A stretch of DNA of 64,000 bases from Arcticibacterium sp047623945 (GTDB lineage: Bacteria > Bacteroidota > Bacteroidia > Cytophagales > Spirosomataceae), in NCBI GenBank assembly GCA_047623945.1, contig JBLHOT010000004.1, positions 29,817 through 93,816 on the forward strand, written 5' to 3'. Shown in pieces: positions 34,528 through 43,581 of this stretch (position 1 is its first letter; every line of letters begins with the position of its first letter). The notes under the pieces were generated by a model that saw only the letters and a list, made by a program, of their open reading frames with translations, did not search any database and was not told the DNA's origin. The position numbers and the translations under genes were made by a program.

Positions 34528-34992
34528 TTAAAGCGGAATTTCTGTGGTGTTTTTCACCTCAGACATTACGAAATAGCTATTGATAAGAGACACTCCAGGG
34601 ATTATGGAAAGCTTTAATTGATGAAACTTATGGTAAGTTTCCATGTCAGGAACAATGATTTTCAAAAGATAGTCAAATCCTCCAGAAACAAAATGGCACT
34701 CTACTACCTCTGGCAATAAAGCCACGGCTTCATCAAATTTCTGAGAGATCTCTAAGGTCTGTTTAGTCATGGTGACTTGGTTAAAAACAGTTAGGCTAGT
34801 CCCTACTTTTTTTCTGTTTAGAATAGTGACGTATTTGTCAATTACCCCACTGTTTTCCAGCCGTTTTATCCTATCAAAAACGGGCGTTTGTGTCAGGTTT
34901 ATTTTATCAGCTATTTCTTTATAGGTAAGTCTCGAGTTTCCCTGTAGTAGCTTGAGTATTTTGATATCTGTAGCGTCCATTTTTTTCGTCAT
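34528..34992 (-). CDS. Lrp/AsnC-family transcriptional regulator
   Basis: The 154-aa regulator has an N-terminal helix-turn-helix (DIKILKLLQGNSRLTYKEIA, then LTQTPVFDRIKRLENSGVID) and a C-terminal RAM ligand-binding domain (VVECHFVSGGFDYLLKIIV). Lrp-type proteins respond to amino acids. It is divergent from alanine dehydrogenase across 190 bp containing a dyad of the type these proteins bind, so it most likely controls ald in response to alanine or a related amino acid. Confidence 0.9.
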   Translation of the reverse strand: MTKKMDATDIKILKLLQGNSRLTYKEIADKINLTQTPVFDRIKRLENSGVIDKYVTILNRKKVGTSLTVFNQVTMTKQTLEISQKFDEAVALLPEVVECHFVSGGFDYLLKIIVPDMETYHKFHQLKLSIIPGVSLINSYFVMSEVKNTTEIPL

Positions 34993-35068
34993 ATAGTGAC
35001 AGAATATTTCTCTTTTTGGAGTCTTCTTTTTGCTCCGAAAAAGAATTTAGTTCTTAGAATGATTTAAC

Positions 35069-35084
35069 GAATATAAATATATTC
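35069..35084. promoter_or_regulatory. Probable Lrp-type operator between the regulator gene and ald
   Basis: GAATAT and ATATTC flank four bases (AAAT), a 16-bp A/T-rich dyad of the size bound by Lrp/AsnC dimers. It starts 55 bp upstream of the ald -7 box. A half-site-like GAATATTT lies near 35004, closer to the regulator gene. Confidence 0.5.
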
Positions 35085-35123
35085 TTAATTTTTCCAGTAA
35101 ATGAAAAAATAATTCTGCTCTCT

Positions 35124-35131
35124 TATCTTTG
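35124..35131 (+). promoter_or_regulatory. -7 box of ald
   Basis: TATCTTTG matches the TAnnTTTG consensus exactly and lies 51 bp before the ald ATG at 35183. Confidence 0.65.
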
Positions 35132-35182
35132 TGGTGCTTTACACTTCATCAATAGATAAGTTCACAATCATATGTCAAGATC

Positions 35183-36265
35183 ATGTTAGTAGGGATACCC
35201 GCTGAGATTAAAAATAACGAAAACCGAGTAGCCATGACCCCTGCTGGAGTTATGGAACTTGTGAAGGTAGGGCATAAGGTGATTATACAGTCTAATGCTG
35301 GTAGCAGCAGTGGATTTGAAAACACAGAGTATCTTTCTGCCGGGGCCCAAATTGTGGCAACTATAGAAGATGTCTATGCCCAAGCGGAGATGATAGTGAA
35401 GGTAAAAGAACCTATTGCTTCAGAGTATGGCCTTGTAAGAGAAGGTCAACTATTATTCACCTATTTTCATTTTGCCAGTTCAGAGCCACTAACGTTGGCT
35501 ATGAAAAAGAGCAAAGCTGTTTGTTTGGCTTACGAGACTGTAGAAAGTGCTGACGGCTCTTTGCCGCTCTTAATTCCAATGTCTGAAGTGGCTGGAAGAA
35601 TGGCCATTCAAGAGGGTGCTAAATATCTAGAAAAGCCACTTAAAGGAAAAGGTATACTCTTAGGAGGCGTGCCAGGTACGCCAAGAGGTAAGGTACTTAT
35701 TTTAGGCGGTGGTGTGGTAGGTACTCAAGCGGCTAAAATGGCCGCAGGTTTAGGGGCAAATGTTATTATTATGGACGTTAGCCTTAAACGACTCAGGTAT
35801 TTGTCAGATATCATGCCAGCTAATGTGACTACCATCATGTCTAATCAGTTAAATATCTTACAAGCTATCAAAGAAGCAGATTTGATTGTAGGGGCTGTAT
35901 TAATACCTGGAGCTAAAGCTCCACATTTAATTAAGCGAGAAATGCTGAAAATGATGCGGCCAGGAACTGTGCTTGTAGATGTGGCGGTAGACCAAGGTGG
36001 CTGTATAGAAACTTGTGAGCCAACTACCCACGAGGATCCTGTTTTTATTATTGACGATATCGTTCATTACTGCGTTGCTAATATGCCAGGAGCGGTACCT
36101 TATACCTCCACGCTGGCTTTAACTAATGCCACACTGCCATACGTGATTCAGTTGGCTAATAAAGGTTGGGTAAAGGCGACAAAAGAAAATGCGGAGTTGA
36201 AAAAAGGTTTAAATATTGTAAACGGAGAAATAGTACATAATGGTGTTGCAGAGGCTTTTGCCTAG
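35183..36265 (+). CDS. ald: Alanine dehydrogenase
   Basis: This NAD-dependent enzyme converts L-alanine to pyruvate and ammonia. The 360-aa protein starts MLVGIPAEIKNNENRVAMTP, has GHKVIIQSNAGSSSGF and catalytic YFHFASSEPLT. The nucleotide loop is VLILGGGVVGTQAAKMAAG, followed by VLVDVAVDQGGCIET. Length and order are typical. The divergent Lrp-type regulator and the dyad between them point to amino-acid-responsive control. A terminator follows. Confidence 0.95.
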   Translation: MLVGIPAEIKNNENRVAMTPAGVMELVKVGHKVIIQSNAGSSSGFENTEYLSAGAQIVATIEDVYAQAEMIVKVKEPIASEYGLVREGQLLFTYFHFASSEPLTLAMKKSKAVCLAYETVESADGSLPLLIPMSEVAGRMAIQEGAKYLEKPLKGKGILLGGVPGTPRGKVLILGGGVVGTQAAKMAAGLGANVIIMDVSLKRLRYLSDIMPANVTTIMSNQLNILQAIKEADLIVGAVLIPGAKAPHLIKREMLKMMRPGTVLVDVAVDQGGCIETCEPTTHEDPVFIIDDIVHYCVANMPGAVPYTSTLALTNATLPYVIQLANKGWVKATKENAELKKGLNIVNGEIVHNGVAEAFA

Positions 36266-36327
36266 GCATTTCATTATAAAAATATATATAAAAATTTAGA
36301 TTTCCTTAAACTGTTATGATGATGTAG

Positions 36328-36350
36328 ACCTCGGAATTTTCCGGGGTTTT
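36328..36350 (+). terminator. Terminator of ald
   Basis: ACCTCGGAA and TTCCGGGGT pair (one U-G) in a tight hairpin followed by TTT, 60 bp after the ald stop. Confidence 0.75.
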
Positions 36351-36439
36351 ACTCTTTAGGGTAGTCTAATTTCTCCATGCTTGTAGACTTCCAGATTAAT
36401 TGTTTTAAATTGGTAGAACGAAAACCTATTCAACCTACT

Positions 36440-37723
36440 ATGAATCAATCTAAGTCAAGAAGGAGTTTTATCAAAAAAGCTGGTTTATCTGCTTTTGCTT
36501 TCAATTATTTTCCAAATTTAATGGCCAAAACGGCGGCCAGTGATAGGGTACAAATCGCCCACATTGGGGTAAATGGGATGGGGACTAATCATCTTAATTG
36601 GTTTGCAAAACTTCCAGATGTAGATACTGTAGCACTTTGTGATGTGGATTCACTGCACTTAGCCAAAGCGAAAAGTATTCTAAAACCGCAGCAACCTTCT
36701 ATAATGGTGGATACCTACGATGATTTTAGAAGAATTTTAGACAGAAAGGATATTGACGCTATAACATGTGCCACACCAGACCATTGGCATGCCCAGATAG
36801 CCATTATGGCTTTCCAAGCAGGGAAAGATGTTTATGGTGAAAAACCGCTTTCTTATTCTCCAAAAGAAGGACAAATGATGCTTAATGCTTTAGATGAGCA
36901 TGGTAGCGTTTTTCAATTAGGCAATCAAATTCATGCAGGCGATAATTATCATCGTGTGGTAGAATTAATCCAAGCTGGGGCTATTGGCAAAGTAAAGAAA
37001 GTAAGATTATGGAAAACCGGCGAACCTACAGTCTTTGAAAAAGCTAATTATCAGAATGTTCCAGCTAACTTGAATTGGGATTTTTGGCAGGGACCGGCAC
37101 CTCTAAGAGATTATCATCCAGAAAGGGCTCACTTTACTTACCGATACTTTATGGATTATTCTGGCGGTGTTTTCCAAGATTTTTGGTGTCATATTGCCGA
37201 TATAGTTTGGTGGAGTATTTCGCCTGATAAGTTAAAAAGAATTGATGCCAGCGGCATCATTAGTGAGGGTATAGGAGACACGCCAAGGGAAATTTCAATT
37301 GATTATAAATTTAAAGGCTTAGATATCCAGTGGACTTCTCAAGCACCAAATGTGCCTGGTGCGGAAGGAAAACAGATTGGGGCCTATTTTGAAGGAACGA
37401 AAGGAACATTACTTTGCGACTACCGCAGTAGAGAAGTTAGGATTAACGGTGAAGTAATGAAGGATATTGATGGCATACCTAAAACGATAATTCGTTCGCC
37501 AGGGCATCAACAAAACTTTGTAGATAGTGTAAGAAGTAGAATTCAGCCGGAGTCAAATTTAGCGTACGCTAGAAAAATGACGCTTCCAATGCATCTTGGG
37601 TTAATCTCATGGCAACTAGGAAGACCCCTTAAGTGGGATTATAAAAAAGAGCAGTTTAAAGGAGATGAAGAAGCTAATGCCTTACTGTTTAGGGAGTATC
37701 GTTCTGCTTATAGTTGGATATAA
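36440..37723 (+). CDS. Gfo/Idh/MocA-family oxidoreductase with Tat signal
   Basis: From the ATG at 36440 the 427-aa protein starts MNQSKSRRSFIKKAGLSAFA, a twin-arginine export signal. An NAD(P)-binding domain follows (VQIAHIGVNGMGTNHLNW) with CATPDHWHAQIAIMAFQAGK and the catalytic EKPLS motif. The C-terminal domain has RYFMDYSGGVFQDFWCHIAD. Exported family members act on sugars or glycosides in the periplasm with tightly bound cofactor. An in-frame ATG at 36377 would put 21 residues before the Tat motif and is less likely. Substrate unknown. Confidence 0.88.
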   Translation: MNQSKSRRSFIKKAGLSAFAFNYFPNLMAKTAASDRVQIAHIGVNGMGTNHLNWFAKLPDVDTVALCDVDSLHLAKAKSILKPQQPSIMVDTYDDFRRILDRKDIDAITCATPDHWHAQIAIMAFQAGKDVYGEKPLSYSPKEGQMMLNALDEHGSVFQLGNQIHAGDNYHRVVELIQAGAIGKVKKVRLWKTGEPTVFEKANYQNVPANLNWDFWQGPAPLRDYHPERAHFTYRYFMDYSGGVFQDFWCHIADIVWWSISPDKLKRIDASGIISEGIGDTPREISIDYKFKGLDIQWTSQAPNVPGAEGKQIGAYFEGTKGTLLCDYRSREVRINGEVMKDIDGIPKTIIRSPGHQQNFVDSVRSRIQPESNLAYARKMTLPMHLGLISWQLGRPLKWDYKKEQFKGDEEANALLFREYRSAYSWI

Positions 37724-37724
37724 T

Positions 37725-38003
37725 TTAGGAATATTGCTCAATCAAATCGGCCCATTCTTCTTCCAAAGAGACATTTGGGTATGGTAAGCCTATGTTTCTA
37801 TACCACCATCCTGCGTTAAACTTGTCGCCTTCTTTTCTATGGAGATATGCGTGAATTCTATCGTAATCAGGATGCCCTTCTTTTTTTTGAGCCAATTCAT
37901 GTGCAGCCTCCCAGTTTCCTTTGTAATCTTGCCAAAGTGCTTTTAATAAGTCATTTGACAGCTCTTTTGCAGAGCCAATACATTTTAGTTCTTCCTTTGT
38001 CAT
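37725..38003 (-). CDS. Small conserved cytosolic protein of unknown function
   Basis: The 92-aa product (for example LWQDYKGNWEAAHELAQKKE, then YDRIHAYLHRKEGDKFNAGW and YRNIGLPYPNVSLEEEW) has the look of a widespread short protein family with WxxAH and HAYLHRKEGD, but I cannot name it. It starts 3 bp after the HemJ-like gene stop, so it is co-transcribed with it. Its stop is 1 bp from the convergent oxidoreductase stop. Confidence 0.75.
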   Translation of the reverse strand: MTKEELKCIGSAKELSNDLLKALWQDYKGNWEAAHELAQKKEGHPDYDRIHAYLHRKEGDKFNAGWWYRNIGLPYPNVSLEEEWADLIEQYS

Positions 38004-38006
38004 CTT

Positions 38007-38543
38007 TTAATTCTTTCTAAATTTTTTGTAGGCCTTTGCACTTAAGTATAGTATAAAACCAAATGCTAAAACACCTGAAAAAAGGTAAACGAAATTTAAT
38101 ACATCTTTGACTACAGCTAATAAAACTATTGAAATTAAAAACAGCGTAGGTAATTCATTTAAAAGTCTAAATTGAAAAGATGTAAAGGTTTCAATTCCAG
38201 CTTCTTGTTTCTTAATAATTCTTTTGCAGTAAAGCTGATAAAAAGTAAGAAGTAACAGCAATACTAGTTTTACTTTTATCCAGTTTTGGCTTAGGATTTC
38301 GGGATTGGTAATGAGCATCAACAAACCAAAAGTCCAAGTAACTATCATGGCCGGGTTACAGATGATTTTATAAACTCGCCATGCCATTTTTGTGAATTGG
38401 GTTTTCCAGTCTTCTTTGATATGCTCCGGTTTTTCATTGGCCTCCGTGTGGTAAACAAAAATCCGGACCAAGTAAAACATCCCGGCAAACCAAGAAACAA
38501 AACCAATGATATGAAAGGCCTTAAAGTATAAATAATATTGCAT
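38007..38543 (-). CDS. hemJ: HemJ-like protoporphyrinogen oxidase (CopD/UPF0093 family)
   Basis: The 178-aa protein has four to five membrane helices and the HemJ signatures KAFHIIGFVSWFAGMFYLVR and the conserved His/Lys in FHIIGF and WIKVKLVLLLLLTFYQLYCK. HemJ oxidises protoporphyrinogen IX to protoporphyrin IX in heme synthesis in organisms lacking HemG/HemY. The family assignment is firm; the enzymatic role is from other members. It leads a two-gene unit with the 92-aa protein. Confidence 0.85.
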   Translation of the reverse strand: MQYYLYFKAFHIIGFVSWFAGMFYLVRIFVYHTEANEKPEHIKEDWKTQFTKMAWRVYKIICNPAMIVTWTFGLLMLITNPEILSQNWIKVKLVLLLLLTFYQLYCKRIIKKQEAGIETFTSFQFRLLNELPTLFLISIVLLAVVKDVLNFVYLFSGVLAFGFILYLSAKAYKKFRKN

Positions 38544-38614
38544 GATGAAAGGGAACGGTGTTTGCTATTAAAAAATAAAAACAAAATTACAGCGTTAGCC
38601 AAGAATAGAGCCAT

Positions 38615-40501
38615 ATGAAATCGAAAATTACGCTTGTTCTTTTATTCTCACTCAACTCAATACTGAGTTTTTCCCAAGACAAAAGGGCTCAAAACTTTTT
38701 TGTCAGGGGTCAGGATGCCTTTTTGCATAAAGACTACAGTCAAGCCAATCTTTTCCTAAATAAGGCAATAGAAAGATATCCAGAATATGGCATGGCCTAT
38801 TATCTCATGGGCCAAATGTCTTATGCCAGCAGAGACTTAGTAAGTGCCAAGAAGTACTATCAAAAACTTATAGAACTGGAGCCCGAAAATCCGACGTATG
38901 TTCTGGCCTACACTTTTCTTGGCAATGACTTTTTAAAACAAAACAAATATGCTGAGGCAAAAGCCTTTTTAGAAAAAGCTCTAACAAAAATTCGTGGAGG
39001 AACACCCAATTACAGACAAATAGAACGTCAAATAAAAAACTGCTCTTTCGCCTTGGAGATTCTTAAAAACCCCTTGGATATAGAACCTTCGGAGATGCCA
39101 GCCGTTTTAAACTTTAAGGATAAACAGTACTTTCCTGTATTTACAGCTGATGGCCAAAGCATCTATTTTACAGCCAGAAATAATGGCCAAGCCTCTGATG
39201 AGGATATTTTTATTTCCCAGTTAGAAGCGGGTAAATGGACTTATCCTAAAAGTCTTTCAGAAAATATTAATACAAACTATAATGAAGGGACCTGTACCAT
39301 TTCAGCAGATGGTAAAACTATGGTTTTTACAAGTTGTGAAGGTAGAGAAGGTTTAGGAGGCTGCGATTTGTTTATTTCTAAATTAACAGACTTGGGCTGG
39401 TCAATACCAGAAAATATGGGGGAGAAGGTAAATTCCCCGAATTGGGATTCGCAAGCTTCTCTTTCTTCCGACGGGAGGATGCTGGTTTTTTGTTCAGACA
39501 GATATGGAGGTGAAGGAGAGAAAGATTTGTATGTGAGCGAACTAGATGAAATGTATGAATGGACAAAGGCCAGAAATTTAGGCAAGGTTATCAATACGCC
39601 CAAAGACGAAGTTTCTCCTTTTCTTCACGCTAACGGAACCAGTATCTTCTTTGCTTCCAGAGGACATTCTGGCCTTGGTGGTTTTGATCTATTTATGACT
39701 AATAGAGAAAAGAAAAGTTTCACAAGACCTCTTAATTTAGGTTATCCCATAAATGATGGTTCAGACCAGTTCGCTCTAGTGATTTCAGCTGATGGAAAAC
39801 AGGCTTATTTTTCTAAGGAACTAGGTGATAAAGTACGATTGTATCAGTTTGACTTGCCAAAGGAACTCATGGAAAAATTTGAGCCGACCTTCTATTTAAA
39901 GGGTCATGTGGTAGACGCAAAAACTAAGTTTCCATTGGCCGCGAGGATTCAACTCATAAATCTCAGCACTAAAGACGTGGTATCTACTTTTACGGCCAAT
40001 AAAGGTTCCGGCGAATATTTAGCTGTATTGCCTTTTGATGGAAATTTTGGTCTTTACATTGAACATGAGAATTACTTCTTTAAGAGCTTGTCTTTTAGTT
40101 TTGACTCAAAGGAAAAAAAGTCAAATAAGGAACTACCAATAGAGCTAGAAAGGATAGATAAGAATAAAATAGATGTATTGCGTAATATTTATTTTGATGA
40201 AGCTAGCTGGGAATTAAAGCCAGAATCGCTAGTAGAACTTAGTAAGCTAGCAGATTTTTTATGGAAAAACAGTTCTTTAAAAGTGGAGATATCTGGTCAT
40301 ACAGACAATGTGGGTGATGGTCAGTCCAACCTTAGTTTATCTCAAAAAAGAGCTCAGTCGGTGGTTCAATATCTCATTAATGAAGGGTTAAACTCTGGCA
40401 ATTTTACAGCGAAGGGATTTGGAGAAGACTATCCTGTGGCTGATAATGAAAGCGAAGAAGGTAGAAGTAAAAACAGGCGAATTGAAATAAGGTATTACTA
40501 A
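38615..40501 (+). CDS. PorE-like TPR / beta-propeller / OmpA-domain protein
   Basis: The 628-aa secreted protein has a signal peptide (LLFSLNSILSFSQ), TPR repeats (residues 25-150, ANLFLNKAIERYPEYGMAYY) and WD40-like PD40 repeats (FTADGQSIYFTARNN, ISADGKTMVFTSCEG, LSSDGRMLVFCSDRYGG). A carboxypeptidase-regulatory-like segment follows (LKGHVVDAKTKFPLAARIQL). The C-terminal OmpA domain (IYFDEASWELKP, then EISGHTDNVGDGQSNLSLSQ) binds peptidoglycan. The same order is found in PorE of the type IX secretion system, though many paralogues exist. Likely an outer-membrane/periplasmic scaffold. Confidence 0.82.
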   Translation: MKSKITLVLLFSLNSILSFSQDKRAQNFFVRGQDAFLHKDYSQANLFLNKAIERYPEYGMAYYLMGQMSYASRDLVSAKKYYQKLIELEPENPTYVLAYTFLGNDFLKQNKYAEAKAFLEKALTKIRGGTPNYRQIERQIKNCSFALEILKNPLDIEPSEMPAVLNFKDKQYFPVFTADGQSIYFTARNNGQASDEDIFISQLEAGKWTYPKSLSENINTNYNEGTCTISADGKTMVFTSCEGREGLGGCDLFISKLTDLGWSIPENMGEKVNSPNWDSQASLSSDGRMLVFCSDRYGGEGEKDLYVSELDEMYEWTKARNLGKVINTPKDEVSPFLHANGTSIFFASRGHSGLGGFDLFMTNREKKSFTRPLNLGYPINDGSDQFALVISADGKQAYFSKELGDKVRLYQFDLPKELMEKFEPTFYLKGHVVDAKTKFPLAARIQLINLSTKDVVSTFTANKGSGEYLAVLPFDGNFGLYIEHENYFFKSLSFSFDSKEKKSNKELPIELERIDKNKIDVLRNIYFDEASWELKPESLVELSKLADFLWKNSSLKVEISGHTDNVGDGQSNLSLSQKRAQSVVQYLINEGLNSGNFTAKGFGEDYPVADNESEEGRSKNRRIEIRYY

Positions 40502-40546
40502 TTAACTTTTCTTAAGTTTTGCTTTCCAAGAACCACAAAAAACTCC

Positions 40547-40563
40547 CTAGATTTGTAATCTAG
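40547..40563 (+). promoter_or_regulatory. Dyad overlapping a -7 box upstream of trxB
   Basis: CTAGATT and AATCTAG flank TGT, a perfect 17-bp dyad. Inside it TAGATTTG (40548-40555) matches the -7 consensus. Overlap of dyad and promoter suggests a repressor site for trxB. Confidence 0.45.
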
Positions 40564-40635
40564 ATAGTCTTGCTAATACCTGCAAATTTGATGAACTTTG
40601 CCACTTGTAAGACTGTTGAGAGAAGAAAAAAAGGA

Positions 40636-41571
40636 ATGGCAGAAGAAAAAATAGAAGTACTAATCTTGGGCTCTGGCCCTGCAGGATACACAGCCGCAAT
40701 ATATGCGGGAAGAGCAGGTTTAAAACCTGTAATGTATCAAGGCAGCCAGCCAGGTGGTCAGTTGACTATCACCAATGACGTAGAAAACTACCCAGGATAT
40801 CCAGATGGTGTTCAAGGTCCAGAAATGATGGAGCAGCTCAGAAAGCAAGCTGAGCGTTTTGGATTAGATAATCGTTATGGGATGGCCACTTCAGTAGATT
40901 TCTCAAATCCACTAGATCATAAAGTTACTATCGACGAAAATAGAGTTATTTCTGCCAAGGCTGTTGTAATAGCAACGGGAGCTTCTGCAAAATGGCTGGG
41001 TTTAGACTCTGAGCAGAGATTAAATGGTATGGGTGTTTCTGCTTGTGCGGTTTGTGACGGTTTCTTTTATAGAGGCCAAGAAGTGGTGGTGGTAGGTGCT
41101 GGAGATACGGCATGTGAGGAAGCTCATTACCTTTCTAAGCTTTGTACAAAGGTTACTATGCTTGTGAGGAGGGATCAATTTAGAGCCTCTACAATCATGC
41201 AAAATAGAGTGCTTAACACGGCCAATATTGAAGTGATGTTCAATACTTCTACCTTGGAAGTTTTGGGGAAAGAAACGGTAGAGGGTGTAAAAGTGGTAGA
41301 TAATCTAACAAAGAAAGAATCGGAGATAAAAGCAACAGGCTTCTTTGTGGCGATCGGTCATAAACCAAACACTGATATCTTCAAAGGTTGGTTAGACCTA
41401 GACGAAACGGGATATATCAATGCTGAAAAAGGCACTTCAAAAACAAACATCGAAGGAGTTTTTGCTTCTGGAGATGCGATGGATAAAATTTATAGACAAG
41501 CCGTAACTGCTGCCGGTACAGGCTGTATGGCTGCATTAGATGCAGAGAGATATTTGGCTGCACAGGAATAA
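40636..41571 (+). CDS. trxB: Thioredoxin reductase
   Basis: The 311-aa flavoenzyme reduces thioredoxin with NADPH. It has the FAD loop VLILGSGPAGYTAAIYAGRA, TrxB motif GGQLTITNDVENYPGYP, redox centre CAVCDGF (CxxC), NADPH loop VVVVGAGDTACEEAHYLS and the final GVFASGDAMDKIYRQAVTAA. I take the ATG at 40636, preceded by AAAAAAGGA, because family members begin just before the FAD loop; in-frame ATGs at 40570 and 40591 exist. The M23 gene starts 3 bp after its stop. Confidence 0.94.
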   Translation: MAEEKIEVLILGSGPAGYTAAIYAGRAGLKPVMYQGSQPGGQLTITNDVENYPGYPDGVQGPEMMEQLRKQAERFGLDNRYGMATSVDFSNPLDHKVTIDENRVISAKAVVIATGASAKWLGLDSEQRLNGMGVSACAVCDGFFYRGQEVVVVGAGDTACEEAHYLSKLCTKVTMLVRRDQFRASTIMQNRVLNTANIEVMFNTSTLEVLGKETVEGVKVVDNLTKKESEIKATGFFVAIGHKPNTDIFKGWLDLDETGYINAEKGTSKTNIEGVFASGDAMDKIYRQAVTAAGTGCMAALDAERYLAAQE

Positions 41572-41574
41572 TAT

Positions 41575-42852
41575 ATGATTTTTAGAAGTATTCTTTTCTT
41601 GACCTTTCTTTTCGCTGTGCAAATTTCTTATGCACAGCAAGAACGGGGTAAGATTCTCAAAACTCCAAAAATTTTCAGGAAGAAAACTGAAGCTCCAGAA
41701 GAGCAGAAAGAGAAACTCGATGAAAAGAACTTTAATAATACTTTCCAAGACGAAGTAGATTTTCAATTTGAGGAAGAGCCAAGACTTCGTTTTTCTGATA
41801 CTTTTGAAACCAAAGAATCTACGTTTCAAAAACCTTCAAATTATGGTGGGAATGATGTATTAGGCGAAAGCCTTATACAGACAGAGCCTATTAGAAGAAG
41901 GAACGAAACTACGGATGAAGACAGTAGCTCCATTGATGAAGGAGACGTCATGATAGTGGAAATAGAAGAAGAGGCCAGATTTATGGGCTCAGATGAGATG
42001 GTTAAAATAGCCTCTTATTTTTCTATCTGGGATGAAAACTATGTGAACCCTTATGGCATTAATCCTCGCCAATTTAATGAAGTAATTCCTATAAAACTGT
42101 ATGACATCAGTAGAGGCCGGTATTGGGCTCCTCCTTTAGATGCCTGTCCTGTAACATCACATTTCAAGTACCGATGGAAACGTTGGCATAGAGGTACAGA
42201 TATAGACCTGCAAACTGGTGACCCCGTTTATGCTGTTTTTGATGGTGTGGTAAGGGTTTCATCCTACAGAGGTGCCTTAGGGCGATGTGTGGTGGTCCGT
42301 CACTATAATGGTTTAGAGACTGTTTATGGCCATTTATCAAAACTTAATTTCCCTGTGAATACAGTCGTAAAGGCTGGAGATGAGATTGGCAGAGGAGGAA
42401 ACACCGGAAGAAGTTCAGGATCTCACTTACATTTTGAGACTAGATATGAGGGTACACCTTTTGACGCAGGTAACATTTTTGATTTTGGAAGAGAAAAGAC
42501 TGAGATTAAAATGCAAGAATTTCTCATGACTTCTAAGATGTACAATTACATGAGGGGTGGCTCACCTAGGGTGGCTATACAGGATGTAGATGCATCTTTG
42601 AATGGAGGATTGATAGATAATCTTAATTCACCAGTCTCAGAAGAGGATGAAATAGAAGGAGATGTTATAGATGATTTTGAGGAAGAAGTTCCTGTGGAGA
42701 TTATCACTAAAGTCTGGTATAGGGTTAGACCGGGAGATAATTTGACAAAAATTGCAAGAAAGTATGGTACTTCCGTGACCGAAATATGCCGACTTAATAA
42801 GATCAGCTCCTATAAGAATCTTTATGTGGGCAATAGACTGAGAGTTAAATAA
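41575..42852 (+). CDS. Secreted M23-family peptidoglycan endopeptidase with LysM
   Basis: The 425-aa protein has a signal peptide (MIFRSILFLTFLFAVQISYA), an acidic, low-complexity linker (residues 25-145), and an M23 domain (RGTDIDLQTGDPVYAVFDGV with the HxxxD zinc ligands, GLETVYGHLSKLNFPV, and SGSHLHFETR). It ends in a LysM repeat (YRVRPGDNLTKIARKYGTSV). It probably cuts peptide cross-links in the cell wall. It lies 3 bp after trxB and 3 bp before bshB1. Confidence 0.92.
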   Translation: MIFRSILFLTFLFAVQISYAQQERGKILKTPKIFRKKTEAPEEQKEKLDEKNFNNTFQDEVDFQFEEEPRLRFSDTFETKESTFQKPSNYGGNDVLGESLIQTEPIRRRNETTDEDSSSIDEGDVMIVEIEEEARFMGSDEMVKIASYFSIWDENYVNPYGINPRQFNEVIPIKLYDISRGRYWAPPLDACPVTSHFKYRWKRWHRGTDIDLQTGDPVYAVFDGVVRVSSYRGALGRCVVVRHYNGLETVYGHLSKLNFPVNTVVKAGDEIGRGGNTGRSSGSHLHFETRYEGTPFDAGNIFDFGREKTEIKMQEFLMTSKMYNYMRGGSPRVAIQDVDASLNGGLIDNLNSPVSEEDEIEGDVIDDFEEEVPVEIITKVWYRVRPGDNLTKIARKYGTSVTEICRLNKISSYKNLYVGNRLRVK

Positions 42853-42855
42853 ACC

Positions 42856-43581
42856 ATGGCAACCAAACTAGATATTCTCGTATTGGCTGTGCATCCAGAC
42901 GATGCCGAATTGGGATGTAGTGGCACTATTGCAAAGCATATTTCAATGGGCTACTCTGTCGGAATTGTAGATTTCACGAGAGGGGAATTAGGTACACGTG
43001 GCTCTGCCGAAATTAGAGATAAAGAAGCCGAAGCGTCCTCCATAGTTATGGGTTTAACTGCTCGCGAAAACCTTCGTTTTAGAGATGGTTTTTTTAAGAA
43101 TGACGAGGCACATCAGCTTAAATTAATAGAAGCTATTAGGAGGTATCAGCCAGACATTGTTTTTGCTAATGCTATTGAAGATAGACACCCGGATCATGGA
43201 AGATCTTCTTCCTTGGCGGTTGATGCTTGCTTTTTAGCTGGTTTAAGAAGAATTGAAACCTTTGAGTTAAATGGTTCTGCTCAGGAAGCATGGCGGCCTA
43301 AAAACCTTTTTCACTATATTCAGGACAGATACATAGAGCCAGATTTTGTGGTTGATGTATCCAGCTTTTGGGATGTGAAAGATAAGGCGATAAGAGCCTT
43401 TGGTAGTCAGTTTCATGACCCCAATAGCTCAGATCCACAGAGTTATATTTCATCACCAGATTTTCTAGATTTTCTAGAGGCTAGAGCCAGAGAGATGGGG
43501 CACAAGATTGGCGTGAAATATGGGGAAGGGTTCACTACGTCTAGAACATTAGGCGTAGGCGATATGCTTAAGCTAAACTAG
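42856..43581 (+). CDS. bshB1: Bacillithiol deacetylase BshB1
   Basis: BshB1 removes acetate from GlcNAc-malate, the second step of bacillithiol synthesis. The 241-aa PIG-L-fold protein shows the zinc motif VLAVHPDDAELGCSGTI (HPDDxE), then DFTRGELGTRGSAEIRDKEA and NAIEDRHPDHGRSSSLAVDA with the third zinc His, all characteristic of BshB1. It is third in a trxB-M23-bshB1 unit, placing two thiol-redox genes in one transcript. bshA is at 22609. Confidence 0.92.
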   Translation: MATKLDILVLAVHPDDAELGCSGTIAKHISMGYSVGIVDFTRGELGTRGSAEIRDKEAEASSIVMGLTARENLRFRDGFFKNDEAHQLKLIEAIRRYQPDIVFANAIEDRHPDHGRSSSLAVDACFLAGLRRIETFELNGSAQEAWRPKNLFHYIQDRYIEPDFVVDVSSFWDVKDKAIRAFGSQFHDPNSSDPQSYISSPDFLDFLEARAREMGHKIGVKYGEGFTTSRTLGVGDMLKLN

